Below the pieces are notes generated by a model that saw nothing but the letters and a program-made list of their open reading frames with translations, searched no databases and was not told where the DNA came from. DNA of 64,000 nucleotides, taken from the NCBI GenBank assembly GCA_963971405.1, contig OZ020491.1, forward strand, positions 26,034,855-26,098,854, written 5' to 3'. A program made the position numbers and the translations under genes. Shown one piece after another: positions 33,101-41,902 of the stretch (positions are counted from its first letter, which is position 1; every line of letters starts with the position of its first letter). Origin of the DNA: Psococerastis gibbosa. Taxonomy: Eukaryota; Arthropoda; Insecta; Psocodea; Psocidae.

Positions 33101-36100
33101 GGAAAATTTCACAAATATACCGAGCTGGGCCATGGTCCAGTGGTTAGAGAGCTTGCATCTCAATCGGGAAAATGGTAGTTCGAATCCTCAAGGTGATCGG
33201 ATTTACTCAATAATTCAGAGCAGAATACAAGAGCAATGAGTCAATCGTCCAGAAAACATCAGTTCTTCGCCTAGTAGTAGCACCCACTCCCGAAACGTCG
33301 TTGCTCTAATGACTGATCCAACTAACTCTTTGTTAAATAGTAAATTACACCATTGCCATTAAAATGGGAAAAGCCTGGGATAAAATAAATTTGAAAAAGT
33401 AAATTTTGTAAAATGTATACGTAAATTATTATAAAATAAGGTGTAATTGTATATTTACCTTTCATTACGTTGGAACAAGCTCACACAAGCAAACAACATA
33501 AGACACCCCATTCTTAAGAAATAAAAATTTACAAATTACAAGACAAACAGCTCCTTTAATCATCTGGTTTATCATTCAGGACTTTGATGTCAACTACAAC
33601 ATGCATACGTATCGCGGCCAAAAAACGCGCCCAAAAGTAGTCGCCTACCAGATCTACGAGAAACCAGAGGAACAGACAGCCGACAGAAGGTCCTCCTCGT
33701 CGCAGGCAGCAGAAAACGATCCTTCCGCTATCAAGCGAAGAGTTCGACACAATTTCGATGTTCTCAAGGAAGCAAACCGTCTTCACCCGGTCAAGTCTTT
33801 CTATGTAAAATCCTCGGCGAAACCCAAGTAAGTAGAAATAGAGATAGACTGGATCATGACCCGGGAGTTCGAGGTTCTAGACTAGAAATAAAATGGGGAA
33901 AAAAATCCCAAACACTTCTTCTCTTCATCCTCTTGAAATGCCTCTTCTATCGAAGATTGGGGATCATCATGGCAATTTGTACCTTGGAGACTGCTGCTAT
34001 GAAAAGGGAAGTCTTGCTCTTGCCAAATCACTACCTCAGGTTTTCCATTCTGGACGTTCTTTTTCTTCTCTTTCTATCTTCCCTGCAGCAGCAACTCGAC
34101 GTCTGCATCCATTTGCCTCAGGACCACAGCATTAGGGACACGATCTCTTCAGGATATGAGCAGCATTCGGCTGTATACCCACATTTCAATTACCCTAACG
34201 TACATTGTGGCAGGGGAAAACGCACCTACAGGGAATTTTACTGACTTAAAAAACATGGACATAAAAACAATGTCCATTAGCAATGAAAGAGGAACATCTA
34301 CCAGCCCGTAGGTCTGAACCCTCAAAGAGAAGCTTTGCACGGCGGGTAGGTAAATAAATACGGTACGATTCTCCAGAGTCTAGCCGGATATGAGAACTTG
34401 CAAATCCAATACTTTTCATGCCAATTATTCGCATGGACCTTACACTGCTTCTAATCTAGGATATGTGAAGGGAATTGCCGGACTATTCCTGCACTTTTGC
34501 GATTAGGCAGCCGTGTACAACACCGACAAAATCCAATTCAATAATATTATGGCCAATCTGTGTTAAAAAGAGGTATATATTATCATGCATCGAAATGTTC
34601 AGAAAAATTTCTACAGTTTGCCCTGATATTTTAGACAACCCTACGATTGATATTTCAAGAGATATTGGATTTTTACTCTTACAAGACATTTCACCTCTGA
34701 ATGCCTTCCAACGATAAATCCAAAACGTACAATCAAGGTGGAAAAGATTAGCCCCTAATTGGTCCTTGGAGACTACAATAGTAGGTAGCAAAGAACTTAC
34801 ACAAGCACTTAACTAATTTCAGGGCACGGTACCACTTCGAGGTGATGCTGCAGAAGCAAAACGCGGCCAAGGCAGCCCGCAGAAGCTTCACCGCAGATGA
34901 CATAGACGTACAAGAGACAAGACGAGTTGCCACTAAGACAAGATCGTCACTGCCAGAGTCAATCCCAGTCAATGAGATAGTAGATGAAGGTTTCAGAAGG
35001 CGAAGAAGAAGGGACCTTGTTGATCCTAAACGTGATTCAAGGCACATTTCTTCAGGTATGTTACAAAGACAGAAAAGATAGGAAAATATGTACACACTAA
35101 CATCGCTCACGTAACGAGGAGAGCCGGACAAACCTCAAGACAAACCTTCAAAAAATTAATCAACAACATTGATAAGTAAAAAAAAGCGCGCAAAAAAGTC
35201 GCTTGCACACCGTGTGGTATTCCTTCTTCTTCATTATATGCCACTTCTACCGACCGAAGATTGGCGATCATCATGGCAATTTGCACCTTGTAGACTACTC
35301 ACTCCTTGGCACTCCTTGGCGCTATGGCCGTTGAAGGGCCGTGGCCTGCTCTGCCACATCGCACCAGCCTGTGCGGTCCTACCCTCTCCTACGCCAGCCA
35401 TCGACACCAAGGGTCGCCAGATCCACTTGAACGTCGTCCGGCCATTGCATCCTTGGTCGTCACACTCTTCTTCTCCCTTGGGAGACCTTGGAGACTGCTC
35501 TAAAAAGGGAAGGACGTGCTCTTGCCAAACCATTGCCCCATGTTTTTCAACCTTTTGCCGGGAGCCCTCTATCTTTCTACTTTCTCTTGGATTATTAAAT
35601 GCAGAAGGCGATACTTTTCGTTCCCCATCACATGGCCGAAGTATGCTAGTTTCCGGCTATTAACCATTAGCAGCAACTTTAGTTCTGTATCTTCCGTCTC
35701 CTCAGGGCCTCAGCATTAGGAACTCGATCTCTTCAGGATATGCACAGCGGTATTCCCTACCCGGACCATTAAAAATAGAAGCCGCCCTTAAACATACAAA
35801 AAATCCTTTTTCAGGAATAGAAACCAACGCATTCCGCCGTCTACCAGCTCTCCCCGACGGTTTCATAAACCTCTTCAGTCCAGCCAGCCAGAAGGAGGAC
35901 GAACTGTACAGACTCTTCGCGGCCAACAAGACAGCAGACCCCACTGTGACACCCGCCATATTGCTTTCGAGGGAAGGGCAGCACCTGCAGAAGAATAACC
36001 CGCAGAGCTTCCCGGCACAAGACAGGCTTTTGTACCTGCAAAACCAAGTGCCCATACCTAGCCAGACGTTACACCCGGCTTTGGCAGAGAAGCTACAGGA

Positions 36101-38631
36101 AAGGACACAGGTATTATACAGTTAAGAGGAATCTATTTGGAAACGTTAATGACAATGGTGTAATATTATTTAAGAGAGGGTTGGTGGGACATACGTAACC
36201 TGCTGAGTTAATAGTAATTGGAGGCAATGGCCTCACAGTCATCGAACAATTACGGCGGAGCCCATTGTCAGGGGAAGGGGGTGAAGTTTCGGTAGTGGGT
36301 GCTCCTCCCATCATCAAGGTTGGTCCTGATAAGGACTGATGCCTTCTTGTATTCTACTCGGAATTATTGAGTAAATCCTATATTCTTATAATGCAGAGTT
36401 GAATGAGAGCAATGAGAGCAGAGAGCAATGAGATAATCGTCCAGAAACCATCAGTCCTCATCTGGACTAAACCTGATGATGGGAGCAGCACCCACTCCCG
36501 AAACGTCACCCCCTTCCCCTGACAATGGGCTCCACCCTAATTGCTCGATGACTGTGAGGCCCATGCCTCTAATAACTATTAACACAGCAGGCAATCTAAG
36601 TTCAACTAACCCTTTGCTAAATAACAGTTAAGAGGATATGGTGCGTTGTTATTAGTCACCTATATCCCCCAAAAATCAGTCAGCTTCTGTTTTTTAATTT
36701 AATTCACTTCATGAGCTATAGTATATGGTCTATCCAAGTTGTAGAAGACTATTTCATACAATATATGCAATATCATACTTATATGCAAAAGGGTGTTTAT
36801 ACTCTTTAGTGCTGCCTTCAGGGCCGTAGCCAGACATTTGTTCGGGGGGTCCGTCAGACGTCACCCGAGTAGATACATTTAAATATTTCGGCGGGGGGGG
36901 GGGGTGTCCGGACCCCTGGACCCGCTTCTGGCTACGGCCTTTCTGCCATTTCTCCATGAACTTTACAACGTGACATTTTAGTCCTCCATTAAGTTCATTA
37001 AATACTTAAAACAACAAAAATGTAGAATGCCTGATATTGTGTATGAAGTAGTCCTCTAGAACTTCCGTAGCCCAAATCTAAAATATATAACTTATAGTAG
37101 TAAATTAAATAAAAAATAAAAACTTTTTAATCCAGGGGTGACCAATATCGCCAGTATCTACGTTCAACATCCTCTTAAGAAATAGAAAAAAAAAAAAAAA
37201 AACAGGAAAATTAGAACCATCACAGAACTTTTAATTTTAATTGTGGCCTGTGCCTGTTCAACTTGTCCAAAATCCACTTCTCGCCTTTTCGGTTTATCGA
37301 TAGGGAAGCTGAAGTAGTGATTGAGATCCCCCCAAAAAATCATCTCAAAAATATAAAAATAATTTTCCCCTCACTCTTTGTAAATCGATATTTCCAATTT
37401 CTAAGCCAAATCTAACTCAATCTAAAATTCAATGCTGAGGAATACTGCAAAAAACCGAAATCATTAACATGGATTACTTTTCTCGGTATTCAACTTTCCG
37501 CTTTTATAAACTTTTTCTCGGCTTATGAGAAAGGTTCGGTGGTTCTTATTAAAAAATGTCTGACATGGCTTTTCGCATTTTAGCCTCTGGTCTAATTTTC
37601 TTTCTTCGTTTTTTTCTCTGTGCTTAATACCTACCTCCTTTTATTTTATCCAACCGCAGCACAAATTGCGGTGTTCCATGCTGTCTTATTAGCGCTTTTT
37701 TATACGGCTTCCCTTTTTTTATGGTTCCTATCAGAATTTAGACCATCATACCAACGAACTTTTCGGGCATTATTGGTATTGTTTCCGAATGGATTTCTAG
37801 CCATTGGCAAACTGGTTCACCCCTCGATGTCAAGCCACGCTGAATACAAGTGCCAATGGGCAAGCTGAAGCTTCCTTAACACTGACATGGTAACAGGTAT
37901 TCTCTCGACTTGATCAAGCATGAAAGCAGCGTGCTTGTGCTTGTGCGAGACTCTACGAGCCATGCGATCGGAGACGTGTCGTAACTCAATACGGGTTCAA
38001 ACCTTCAGAAGCGACTAAAGAGGTTAATTGGATACATTCATTAGATTGTTTGTTTGCGATTAACCTTAAAAAATAAACTTATCCAACTATGGACTGTAAC
38101 ATTCTAACCGAAAGAGTGTAAGTTTGAGTCCCACGCTTGCTTTTTTTTACCATGCTTCAGAGGACATGTAAGTATGGCGGTCCGGGTCTTTTCTATTTTA
38201 GGTGAGTGTAAGAATGTAAAAAAGCCCTAGCTCCACTAGGTTGGCTTAGTATTATTTTTTTTTTTTTTTTGAATTGAAATAAAGAAACCCCAGGAACAAC
38301 TCCATGAAAATAATTTTCCTACTCAACAAACCGACCAATTTTTGCAGTGCAGCCCATTAATATACCTAAGTAAGGTAAGTTAATTTTTACACCGATTTCG
38401 CCAGAGACTAAGCTGTTTTTTATTCCTTTTTTCCTTTTTCAGATACCACAAATGCCTGGAAAAAGTTCAGGAACAGAATTAGTCCGAAGAAGCTACGGTC
38501 TTTGCAGCGTAGACAGAGGTTCTCCTGTTGAGGAGAAAAAACATCTACTCATCTCTTGGTCTGATACTCCGGTCAGAATCTACGGCGGAGCCATGGTCAT
38601 TTATGCGCAAAATACCTGCGGACACTTCTAG
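29856..38631 (+). CDS. Secreted pentraxin-domain protein, nine coding exons, 683 residues
   Basis: My spliced model joins 29856-30198, 30371-30579, 31081-31261, 31626-31760, 32704-32921, 33580-33827, 34823-35055, 35815-36110 and 38443-38631. Every intron is GT-AG and the 2052 nt translate without a stop to TAG at 38629. Residues 1-20 form a signal peptide (MTPFLTALFMAILFAQQAQP). Residues about 66-245 are a pentraxin fold. C96 in FCLW and C158 in HVCQSW lie 62 apart, close to the 61 of the conserved pentraxin disulfide, and GQELTD near 200 lies where the family binds calcium. Pentraxins are secreted, oligomeric pattern-recognition lectins. The remaining about 440 residues match nothing I know; they hold SYICRSNC, KRRVRHN at 414-420 and six arginines at 503-508, which could be proprotein-convertase sites. 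The start has A at -3. Ligand and gene name are unknown. Confidence 0.85.
30371..30579 (+). CDS. Exon 2 (residues 115-184), pentraxin core
   Basis: It follows TTGAATTTCAG and ends before GTAAGT in phase 0. It encodes MQEKDSIVRVWLSPSDA, then REGRWYHVCQSWSG and WVVFVDGKLKASE. The pentraxin signature H-x-C-x-[ST]-W-x-[ST] is met except for the last position (Gly163). C158 is the second disulfide cysteine. Two decayed copies of this exon lie immediately downstream. Confidence 0.9.
30600..30735 (+). pseudogene. Relic duplicate of exon 2, first copy
   Basis: TCCAGCTTGAAGTTCGCCAT, TTCACTGGCGAATGG, GCAGATGGAAACCTGAAG and TTCAGAAGTTATTCCTG keep the order of exon 2 (compare TTCAGAAGTGGTTCCTAAG), still followed by GTAAGTAAAA. 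An internal deletion removes the HVCQSW stretch and stops occur in frame (ACTAAG region). The acceptor side is lost. Confidence 0.85.
30740..30910 (+). pseudogene. Relic duplicate of exon 2, second copy
   Basis: AACTAGCGCCACATTTGCC, AAGAACGAAGTCATTACCCG, CCAATGAC, CGGGAAAGTAGATTGTACC and ACATCTGTCAGAAAGTGG parallel exon 2 codons for AFKNEVVARVPMT and GRWYHVCQSW. The cysteine codon survives. The copy ends at a stop near 30907 and has no donor. Confidence 0.82.
30911..31080 (+). other. End of intron 2
   Basis: The intron closes with TTTTTTCTATCTTTTAG, a strong acceptor at 31080. Confidence 0.7.
31081..31261 (+). CDS. Exon 3 (residues 185-244), end of pentraxin domain
   Basis: HRGSFLPGGGDIAVGQE, LTDFNKGLDDGIEGEIFGF and NLVDEAVDPQD correspond to the last pentraxin strands. 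IAVGQE..DF..G and GEI.G.N match family positions near the calcium site, but the spacing E-L-T-D differs from the usual E-Q-D, so calcium binding is uncertain. It ends with a His/Thr stretch (HTHTHY). Phase 1 end, donor GTAAAA. Confidence 0.88.
31262..31625 (+). other. Intron 3
   Basis: GTAAAACC to TTTTGCTGTTGCAG. The 118-codon frame inside is an intronic read-through. Confidence 0.75.
31626..31760 (+). CDS. Exon 4 (residues 245-289)
   Basis: Reads DVDPATFVPQFKKLPTIKK, then FEEIHGYISKLPTDG and DDSHIAQ. It links the lectin domain to the basic C-terminal region. Length is a multiple of three, phase 1 in and out; donor GTAAGG. Confidence 0.82.
31761..32703 (+). other. Intron 4
   Basis: AT-rich. 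No recognisable mobile element. It ends AACTTTTTCAATTTTTTAG. Confidence 0.65.
32704..32921 (+). CDS. Exon 5 (residues 290-362)
   Basis: Reads DTREGEVLAPKSYICRSNC, ARIRLATPAPIRKIIV, REGRTQPGKIRRTG and PDTPKRKIKISQ. Two cysteines lie close together (C304, C308), and Lys/Arg density is high. The exon ends in phase 0 before GTGAGT. No known domain. Confidence 0.8.
32922..33579 (+). other. Intron 5 with a repeat F copy
   Basis: Repeat F occupies about 33190-33350: CAATCGTCCAGAAAACATC, GTAGCACCCACTCCCG, AAACGTC and AACTCTTTGTTAAAT. The CTGATGA word of the family is deleted. The intron ends TTTATCATTCAG. Confidence 0.7.
33580..33827 (+). CDS. Exon 6 (residues 363-444)
   Basis: Reads DFDVNYNMHTYRGQKT, AYQIYEKPEEQTADRRSSSS, SAIKRRVRHNFDVLKEANR and VKSFYVKSSAKP. 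A Ser-rich segment precedes KRRVRHN, a possible convertase site. Phase 2 end, donor GTAAGT. Confidence 0.82.
33828..34822 (+). other. Intron 6 with an antisense LINE-A piece
   Basis: About 33925-34165 holds LINE-A in antisense: CTTCTATCGAAGATTGGGG, ATCATCATGGCAATTTG, CTGCTGCTATGAAAAGGG and CTCAGG near 34035. The acceptor is ACTTAACTAATTTCAG. Confidence 0.72.
34823..35055 (+). CDS. Exon 7 (residues 445-522), polybasic
   Basis: Reads ARYHFEVMLQKQNAAKAARR, SFTADDIDVQETRRVATKTR, SSLPESIPVNEIVDEG, FRRRRRRDLVDPKRD and SRHISS. Six consecutive arginines (503-508) are the strongest candidate cleavage or heparin-binding site in the protein (inference). Phase 1 end, donor GTATGT. Confidence 0.82.
35236..35735 (-). 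mobile_element. LINE-A fragment in intron 7
   Basis: GAAGATTGGCGATCATCATG and GCAATTTGCACC, then after the insertion GACTGCTCTAAAAAGGGAAG, GGCGATACTTTTCGTTCCC, CACATGGCCGAAGTATGC. Read on the minus strand, this encodes the FGHVM-NEKYR region of LINE-A. Confidence 0.78.
35301..35484 (-). mobile_element. LINE-B fragment nested in LINE-A
   Basis: Flanked by ACCTTGTAGACTACTC (35285-35300) and ACCTTGGAGACTGCTC (35485-35500), an aged 16-bp duplication with three differences. The content matches LINE-B 3' ends at 17940-18236 and 22030-22290 (GGTCGCCAGATCCACTTG, TGGTCGTCACACTC, CTCCTTGGCGCTATGG). Confidence 0.85.
35815..36110 (+). CDS. Exon 8 (residues 523-621)
   Basis: Reads GIETNAFRRLPALPDGF, INLFSPASQKEDELYRLF, AANKTADPTVTPAILLSREG and RLLYLQNQVPIPSQ, ending LAEKLQERTQ. 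It is less basic than exons 5-7. No domain recognised. Phase 0 end, donor GTATTA. Confidence 0.82.
36170..36620. repeat. Fold-back pair of repeat F
   Basis: The right arm reads CTGATGATGGGAGCAGCACC, CACTCCCGAAACGTCACC, CCTGACAATGGGCTCC and CAGCAGGCAATC. The left arm is its reverse complement from about 36200 to 36330 with scattered changes. A spacer of about 130 bp separates them. It resembles the tail-to-tail ends of Penelope-type elements and contains a weak hammerhead-like core. Confidence 0.8.
36819..36941. mobile_element. hAT-like MITE with G tract
   Basis: CAGGGCCGTAGCCAGA at the left and TTCTGGCTACGGCCTT at the right. Flanks GCTGCCTT and TCTGCCAT agree at 6 of 8 positions. A G tract and the complementary GGTCCG/CGGACC words lie inside. 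Confidence 0.8.
37740..37920 (+). repeat. Dispersed repeat D
   Basis: GTATTGTTTCCGAATGG, AGCCATTGGCAAACTGG, TTCACCCCTCGATGTCAAG and GGTAACAGGTATTCTCTCG. Confidence 0.7.
37920..38080 (+). mobile_element. SINE-B
   Basis: GTGCTTGTGCTTGTGCGAG, CTACGAGCCATGCGATCGG, GACGTGTCGTAACTCAATAC, GGGTTCAAACC (B-box-like), GCGACTAAAGAGGTTAATTGG and TACATTCATTAGATTG. This is the only copy where the B-box word is well kept. Confidence 0.78.
38095..38262 (+). mobile_element. SINE-A, diverged
   Basis: GTTTGAGTCCCACGCTTGC (B box with changes), ACCATGCTTCAGAGGACATG, GGCGGTCCGGGTC and CTAGCTCCACTAGGTTGGC with a T-rich tail. Confidence 0.75.
38443..38631 (+). CDS. Exon 9 (residues 622-683 and stop)
   Basis: Reads IPQMPGKSSGTELVRRSYG, LCSVDRGSPVEEKKHLLIS, WSDTPVRIYGGAMVIYAQN and TCGHF, then TAG. 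Two cysteines (C642, C680) may pair. The strand-rich ending LLISWSDTPVRIYGG suggests a small folded C-terminal module of unknown type. No clear AATAAA signal was found in the next 300 bases. Confidence 0.82.
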   Translation: MPQMPGKSSGTELVRRSYGLCSVDRGSPVEEKKHLLISWSDTPVRIYGGAMVIYAQNTCGHF

Positions 38632-38935
38632 AATCAAGAGGGTGAAAGAAGTGTGAAAGAAATGAGAAAATTGTGCGGACAGTGTCATAAACTGATAGGG
38701 TAATAACCCAGTGTTTTACTATAAAGTGGCTGAAGACACTATTGTGGATAAAAACACTTACAAGGTGTCTTATCCATGCGAGAAGATGGGAGACTTCTAA
38801 GAGCGGTTCTACCATCGCTTGAAAAGCTTCAGAAAGGAATGCATTGGTAGATGGCAGTGCCGTCAAGTGTTCCTTACGGATACTTTTCAAGCATAGATGG
38901 AACAGGACCTAAGAGGACTTGTTTGTTTGTTTTCC
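38632..38935 (+). other. Probable 3' UTR, with a dispersed word near 38868
   Basis: No domain-like frame. CCTTACGGATACTTTTCAAGC near 38873 recurs at 53143-53162 as CCTTACGGATACTTTCCAAG, so part of this stretch is repeat-derived. Confidence 0.4.
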
Positions 38936-38939
38936 AATT

Positions 38940-39290
38940 TCTGCTTTAAGCAACCCTGTCAGCATGGTGGGGGGGGGGGGAGTGAGTCTGTTTATAAACT
39001 AGAGGCACCCTAAGGGCAGACCCCTTCACCTCAGGAGGAAGAGGAGTTGACGGAAAGGGTGGACCTCCTGATTATGGTGGATTCCGAACCACTTGGGGAA
39101 CATAGTAAAGTCACACGATTACTTGGGAGCAGGACTCGACATACACATTGACTGACTGGTAGTCTCACCGCCTTATCATGTCCCACCATGTTCCCCTGCC
39201 AACGCTGAGCTCACTACCAAGTTTGCTACAGTTTTGAACAGGCTCTGTTCTTGTTGATCCAACTCGGTATGACCGTTGGACCATAGTGAA
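38940..39290 (-). repeat. Dispersed repeat E, long copy
   Basis: The minus strand gives AATCCACCATAATCAGGAGG, AGTTGACTAACAGGG-like, then CACCCTTTCCGTCAACTCC and GGTGCCTCTAG. The plus strand has CACCATGTTCCCCTGCCAAC and AAACTAGAGGCACCCTAAGG. Confidence 0.7.
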
Positions 39291-40388
39291 GCTAGGACAG
39301 TTATGTGAACTAAGAAAAGTGGAACCTAAAAAAGGTTATTGCCATTGGTTCCTTCTTAACCTCTCTTGCCCATAGTATGCCAAGTTGCCAACCAAGAACT
39401 GTCGTAGTGAGCTATTTACACATCTCGTTAGCCTTACTTCTTGGAGTGTAGCAATACAATTGCAGACACACATATTTCTTTTTCAAATTCTAAAAATTTT
39501 TTTATATTAGGGCCTATATTGAAATAATAATAGGCTGTAACGAACTATTAAAAGTAAAAAAGGTATGCACCTTGCAGGAGTCGGTTGGAAAATTCTGTTA
39601 TGAGGCAAATCACCGTTGATAAAATGGGTCTAAGATACCATAAACTGTAAATATTGTAAAAATGTGTTATGATGATTCATTATGATTCCAATTAAATCAT
39701 CGCTATGTCTACAAATGATTATTTTCTTTCACAACACTAAAAAAAAAATGAAATTGTTTAGCAGCGTCAAAACCAGCTACTTTTTGAAAAAATAGCTACT
39801 CAAAAAATAGCTACTATCTGCAATTTTAATGGGTTACTTGACAATTTAAAAAAATCTATTTTAACGCTTTAGTAAATTAATTTCATACCCCTTAAAATAT
39901 ATTTTTTTCTTCAGGAAAAACGTTATTTAGTAGGGGGAAAAATAGTTTTAGTTTAATGGTTAAAAAGGGGACTGTGGAATTTGTCATTTGTGATGCTGCG
40001 GAGGAGCCGCCCGTAGAAGAATTACCATTGTAGTAATGGTATAAGTCGTATCAGGAATGTGACGTCATTTTCGTGTCACCCATGTCTGTCAACGTTTTGT
40101 ATCTTGCAAATCACAGCTACTAACACCAAAATTTATTTATTTATTTTAATAATATTTACAATTTTTTTGATGCAAAAAACGTATTGTATTGTAATTGTTA
40201 ACCTACAAGCTACATTATCTACCATATTTTATAGCTACAACTGACAAGTAACTTATTGATAGTACTATTTAATGATGAATTTTTAAGTGGATACCTGTCA
40301 CTCCTGCAATAGTATGGTTATGGAACCTTACAGATAGCCCTGGTGTTCTATATAGGAGAGACGGGACATATCGTAGGCTCCCGCCAAG
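39291..40388. other. No recognisable feature
   Basis: AT-rich, with ATAGCTACT words repeated near 39775-39815. No gene. Confidence 0.4.
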
Positions 40389-40661
40389 CAGGCACGTAGC
40401 CAGGGAGGGGGCTTTGGGGGCTGAAGCCCCTCCCAAAATGTAAAAAAAAGGGGAAAAAATGTTTTTTAGTTTATACTTTATTTATATTTGTTCTCGCTCA
40501 ATCCAGTGTATATACAATAGATTCGATAGTGCAAGATACTTCCGCAGATTACGGACGACTTGACCCGCCGTTTTACTGGGGGTATTCCATAACCCCCCCC
40601 CCCCCCCCCCAACCCCCTGGTAGTTAGCCCCTCCCGAAATAAAATCCTGGCTACGTGCTTG
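40389..40661. mobile_element. hAT-like MITE with G and C tracts
   Basis: CAGGCACGTAGCCAGGGAGG at the left and TCCTGGCTACGTGCTTG at the right. Flanks CCGCCAAG and CGGCCCAG agree at 6 of 8. GGGGCTGAAGCCCC just inside the left end is palindromic. Confidence 0.82.
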
Positions 40662-40754
40662 CGGCCCAGCAATGATATTATCTGAATTTATGGTGCCACG
40701 ACTTCTTCAATCAATCAGAACATCGGCCTAAGCCCTGGAAGGGTGGTTGTCTTC

Positions 40755-40884
40755 TTTATTAAATGCCTCTTCTACCGAAGATTGGCGATCATCATGGCTA
40801 CAGTGTACTAGGGAATTGTAATGCAGTTTCCCGTTGCCTTCTGCAACCTCATGCCGTTGACGCTTCATTGAGTTCCTCCGCCTC
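40755..40884 (-). mobile_element. LINE-A tail with attached repeat
   Basis: AATGCCTCTTCTACCGAAG, ATTGGCGATCATCATGGC, then the inverted partner of 909-985. Confidence 0.7.
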
Positions 40885-41417
40885 CATTGCAGCCTCCTTC
40901 TCGCTATGCATTTCCATAATATTGCAGTGAGGGACAGAGGTACAATCCAACCCCAAGTCCCTTACTCAATACACGACGCATGCGCATCGTCAAGTTGCAT
41001 AATAAATATATCAGACCAATTTCGCATGGATTATAAAGTTGTTTAACATAGCCATTATCATGGAAATCGATGCACGAGCGTTGCTAATAACGAAATAACC
41101 CACGTGCCCATACACTGGCTATGTAAAACGGTTTATTACAATAAGGAAATTACAGGTATTACCATAAGTGATAGCCAACCTATTGTTTTCGGCATAAACA
41201 TACAGTGCCCATTATGCATGCACTTAATATGTGTGTAACTAATCTGAAACTAAGAAATAAGAACGAAGTTAAGGTACGCAATATCAGATTGCAAAGATTT
41301 AACGGAGATGTCATTACCAACTTCTAATACCGTACTAAATTGACTCTATTTGAAAACGAATCGTCACCGTAATTGGTGAAGTCATAACTACGCCTTTGTG
41401 TTAATAGTAAGCTTGTC
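40885..41417. other. No recognisable feature
   Basis: No gene recognised. Confidence 0.4.
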
Positions 41418-41420
41418 TCA

Positions 41421-41848
41421 GGCGCCCATTCCACATACGTACAACGTCAATGAAAATTATGAAATTGAAGGACATTTCAATTTCTCATTGATGGGGGCCA
41501 TTCCATATGTTTTTCAAAAATTGACAATTTTCAATTGAAGCGTATGCGCCAAATTTTTGAAATTTGTTTCTTGAAATTGTATTTGTTTTCTTCGTCGCCT
41601 TATTATTTAATCCTTATTATAATTTTTATACAGAAATGCTTTCTTTTTAAAGAAATCAATTAAAATAGTTGTACTTGTCATATCACATGACGCCATTTTT
41701 TAATTTTAGATTGTTTGTTTCATTGTTTGTGATTTTACTCTATTATCAATTGATCATTGATCAATTTTAACAATGGCATAGAGTAAAATTGAAATGACCT
41801 TCAATTTCATAATTTTTATTGACGTTGTACGTATGTGGAATGGGCACC
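41421..41848. mobile_element. MITE copy 8 (428 bp, TCA target duplication)
   Basis: GGCGCCCATTCCACATACG at the left and CGTATGTGGAATGGGCACC at the right, flanked by TCA at 41418-41420 and 41849-41851. The minus-strand interior has ATGGCGTCATGTGATATGAC and reads MASCDMTSTTILIDFF, then KKKAFLYKNYNKD and a stop. This resembles the start of a MADF domain, which fits the second gene of PIF/Harbinger transposons (inference). Confidence 0.9.
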
Positions 41849-41902
41849 TCAGCTTGTCCCAACCAACTAACTAATCCGACTATGCTTTGTTCATGCATTA
41901 TT

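Larger units (their letters stand above)
35056..35814 (+). other. Intron 7 with nested antisense LINE fragments
   Basis: Antisense LINE-A spans 35236-35735, split by LINE-B at 35301-35484. The acceptor is AATCCTTTTTCAG. Confidence 0.75.
36111..38442 (+). other. Intron 8, repeat-rich
   Basis: It contains an inverted pair of repeat F (36170-36620), a hAT-like MITE (36819-36941), repeat D (37740-37920), SINE-B (37920-38080) and SINE-A (38095-38260). It ends TTCCTTTTTTCCTTTTTCAG. Confidence 0.75.

Noticed and set aside
35169-35663. 164-codon plus frame in intron 7
   Set aside because: It is the antisense of two nested LINE fragments bounded by a 16-bp duplication.
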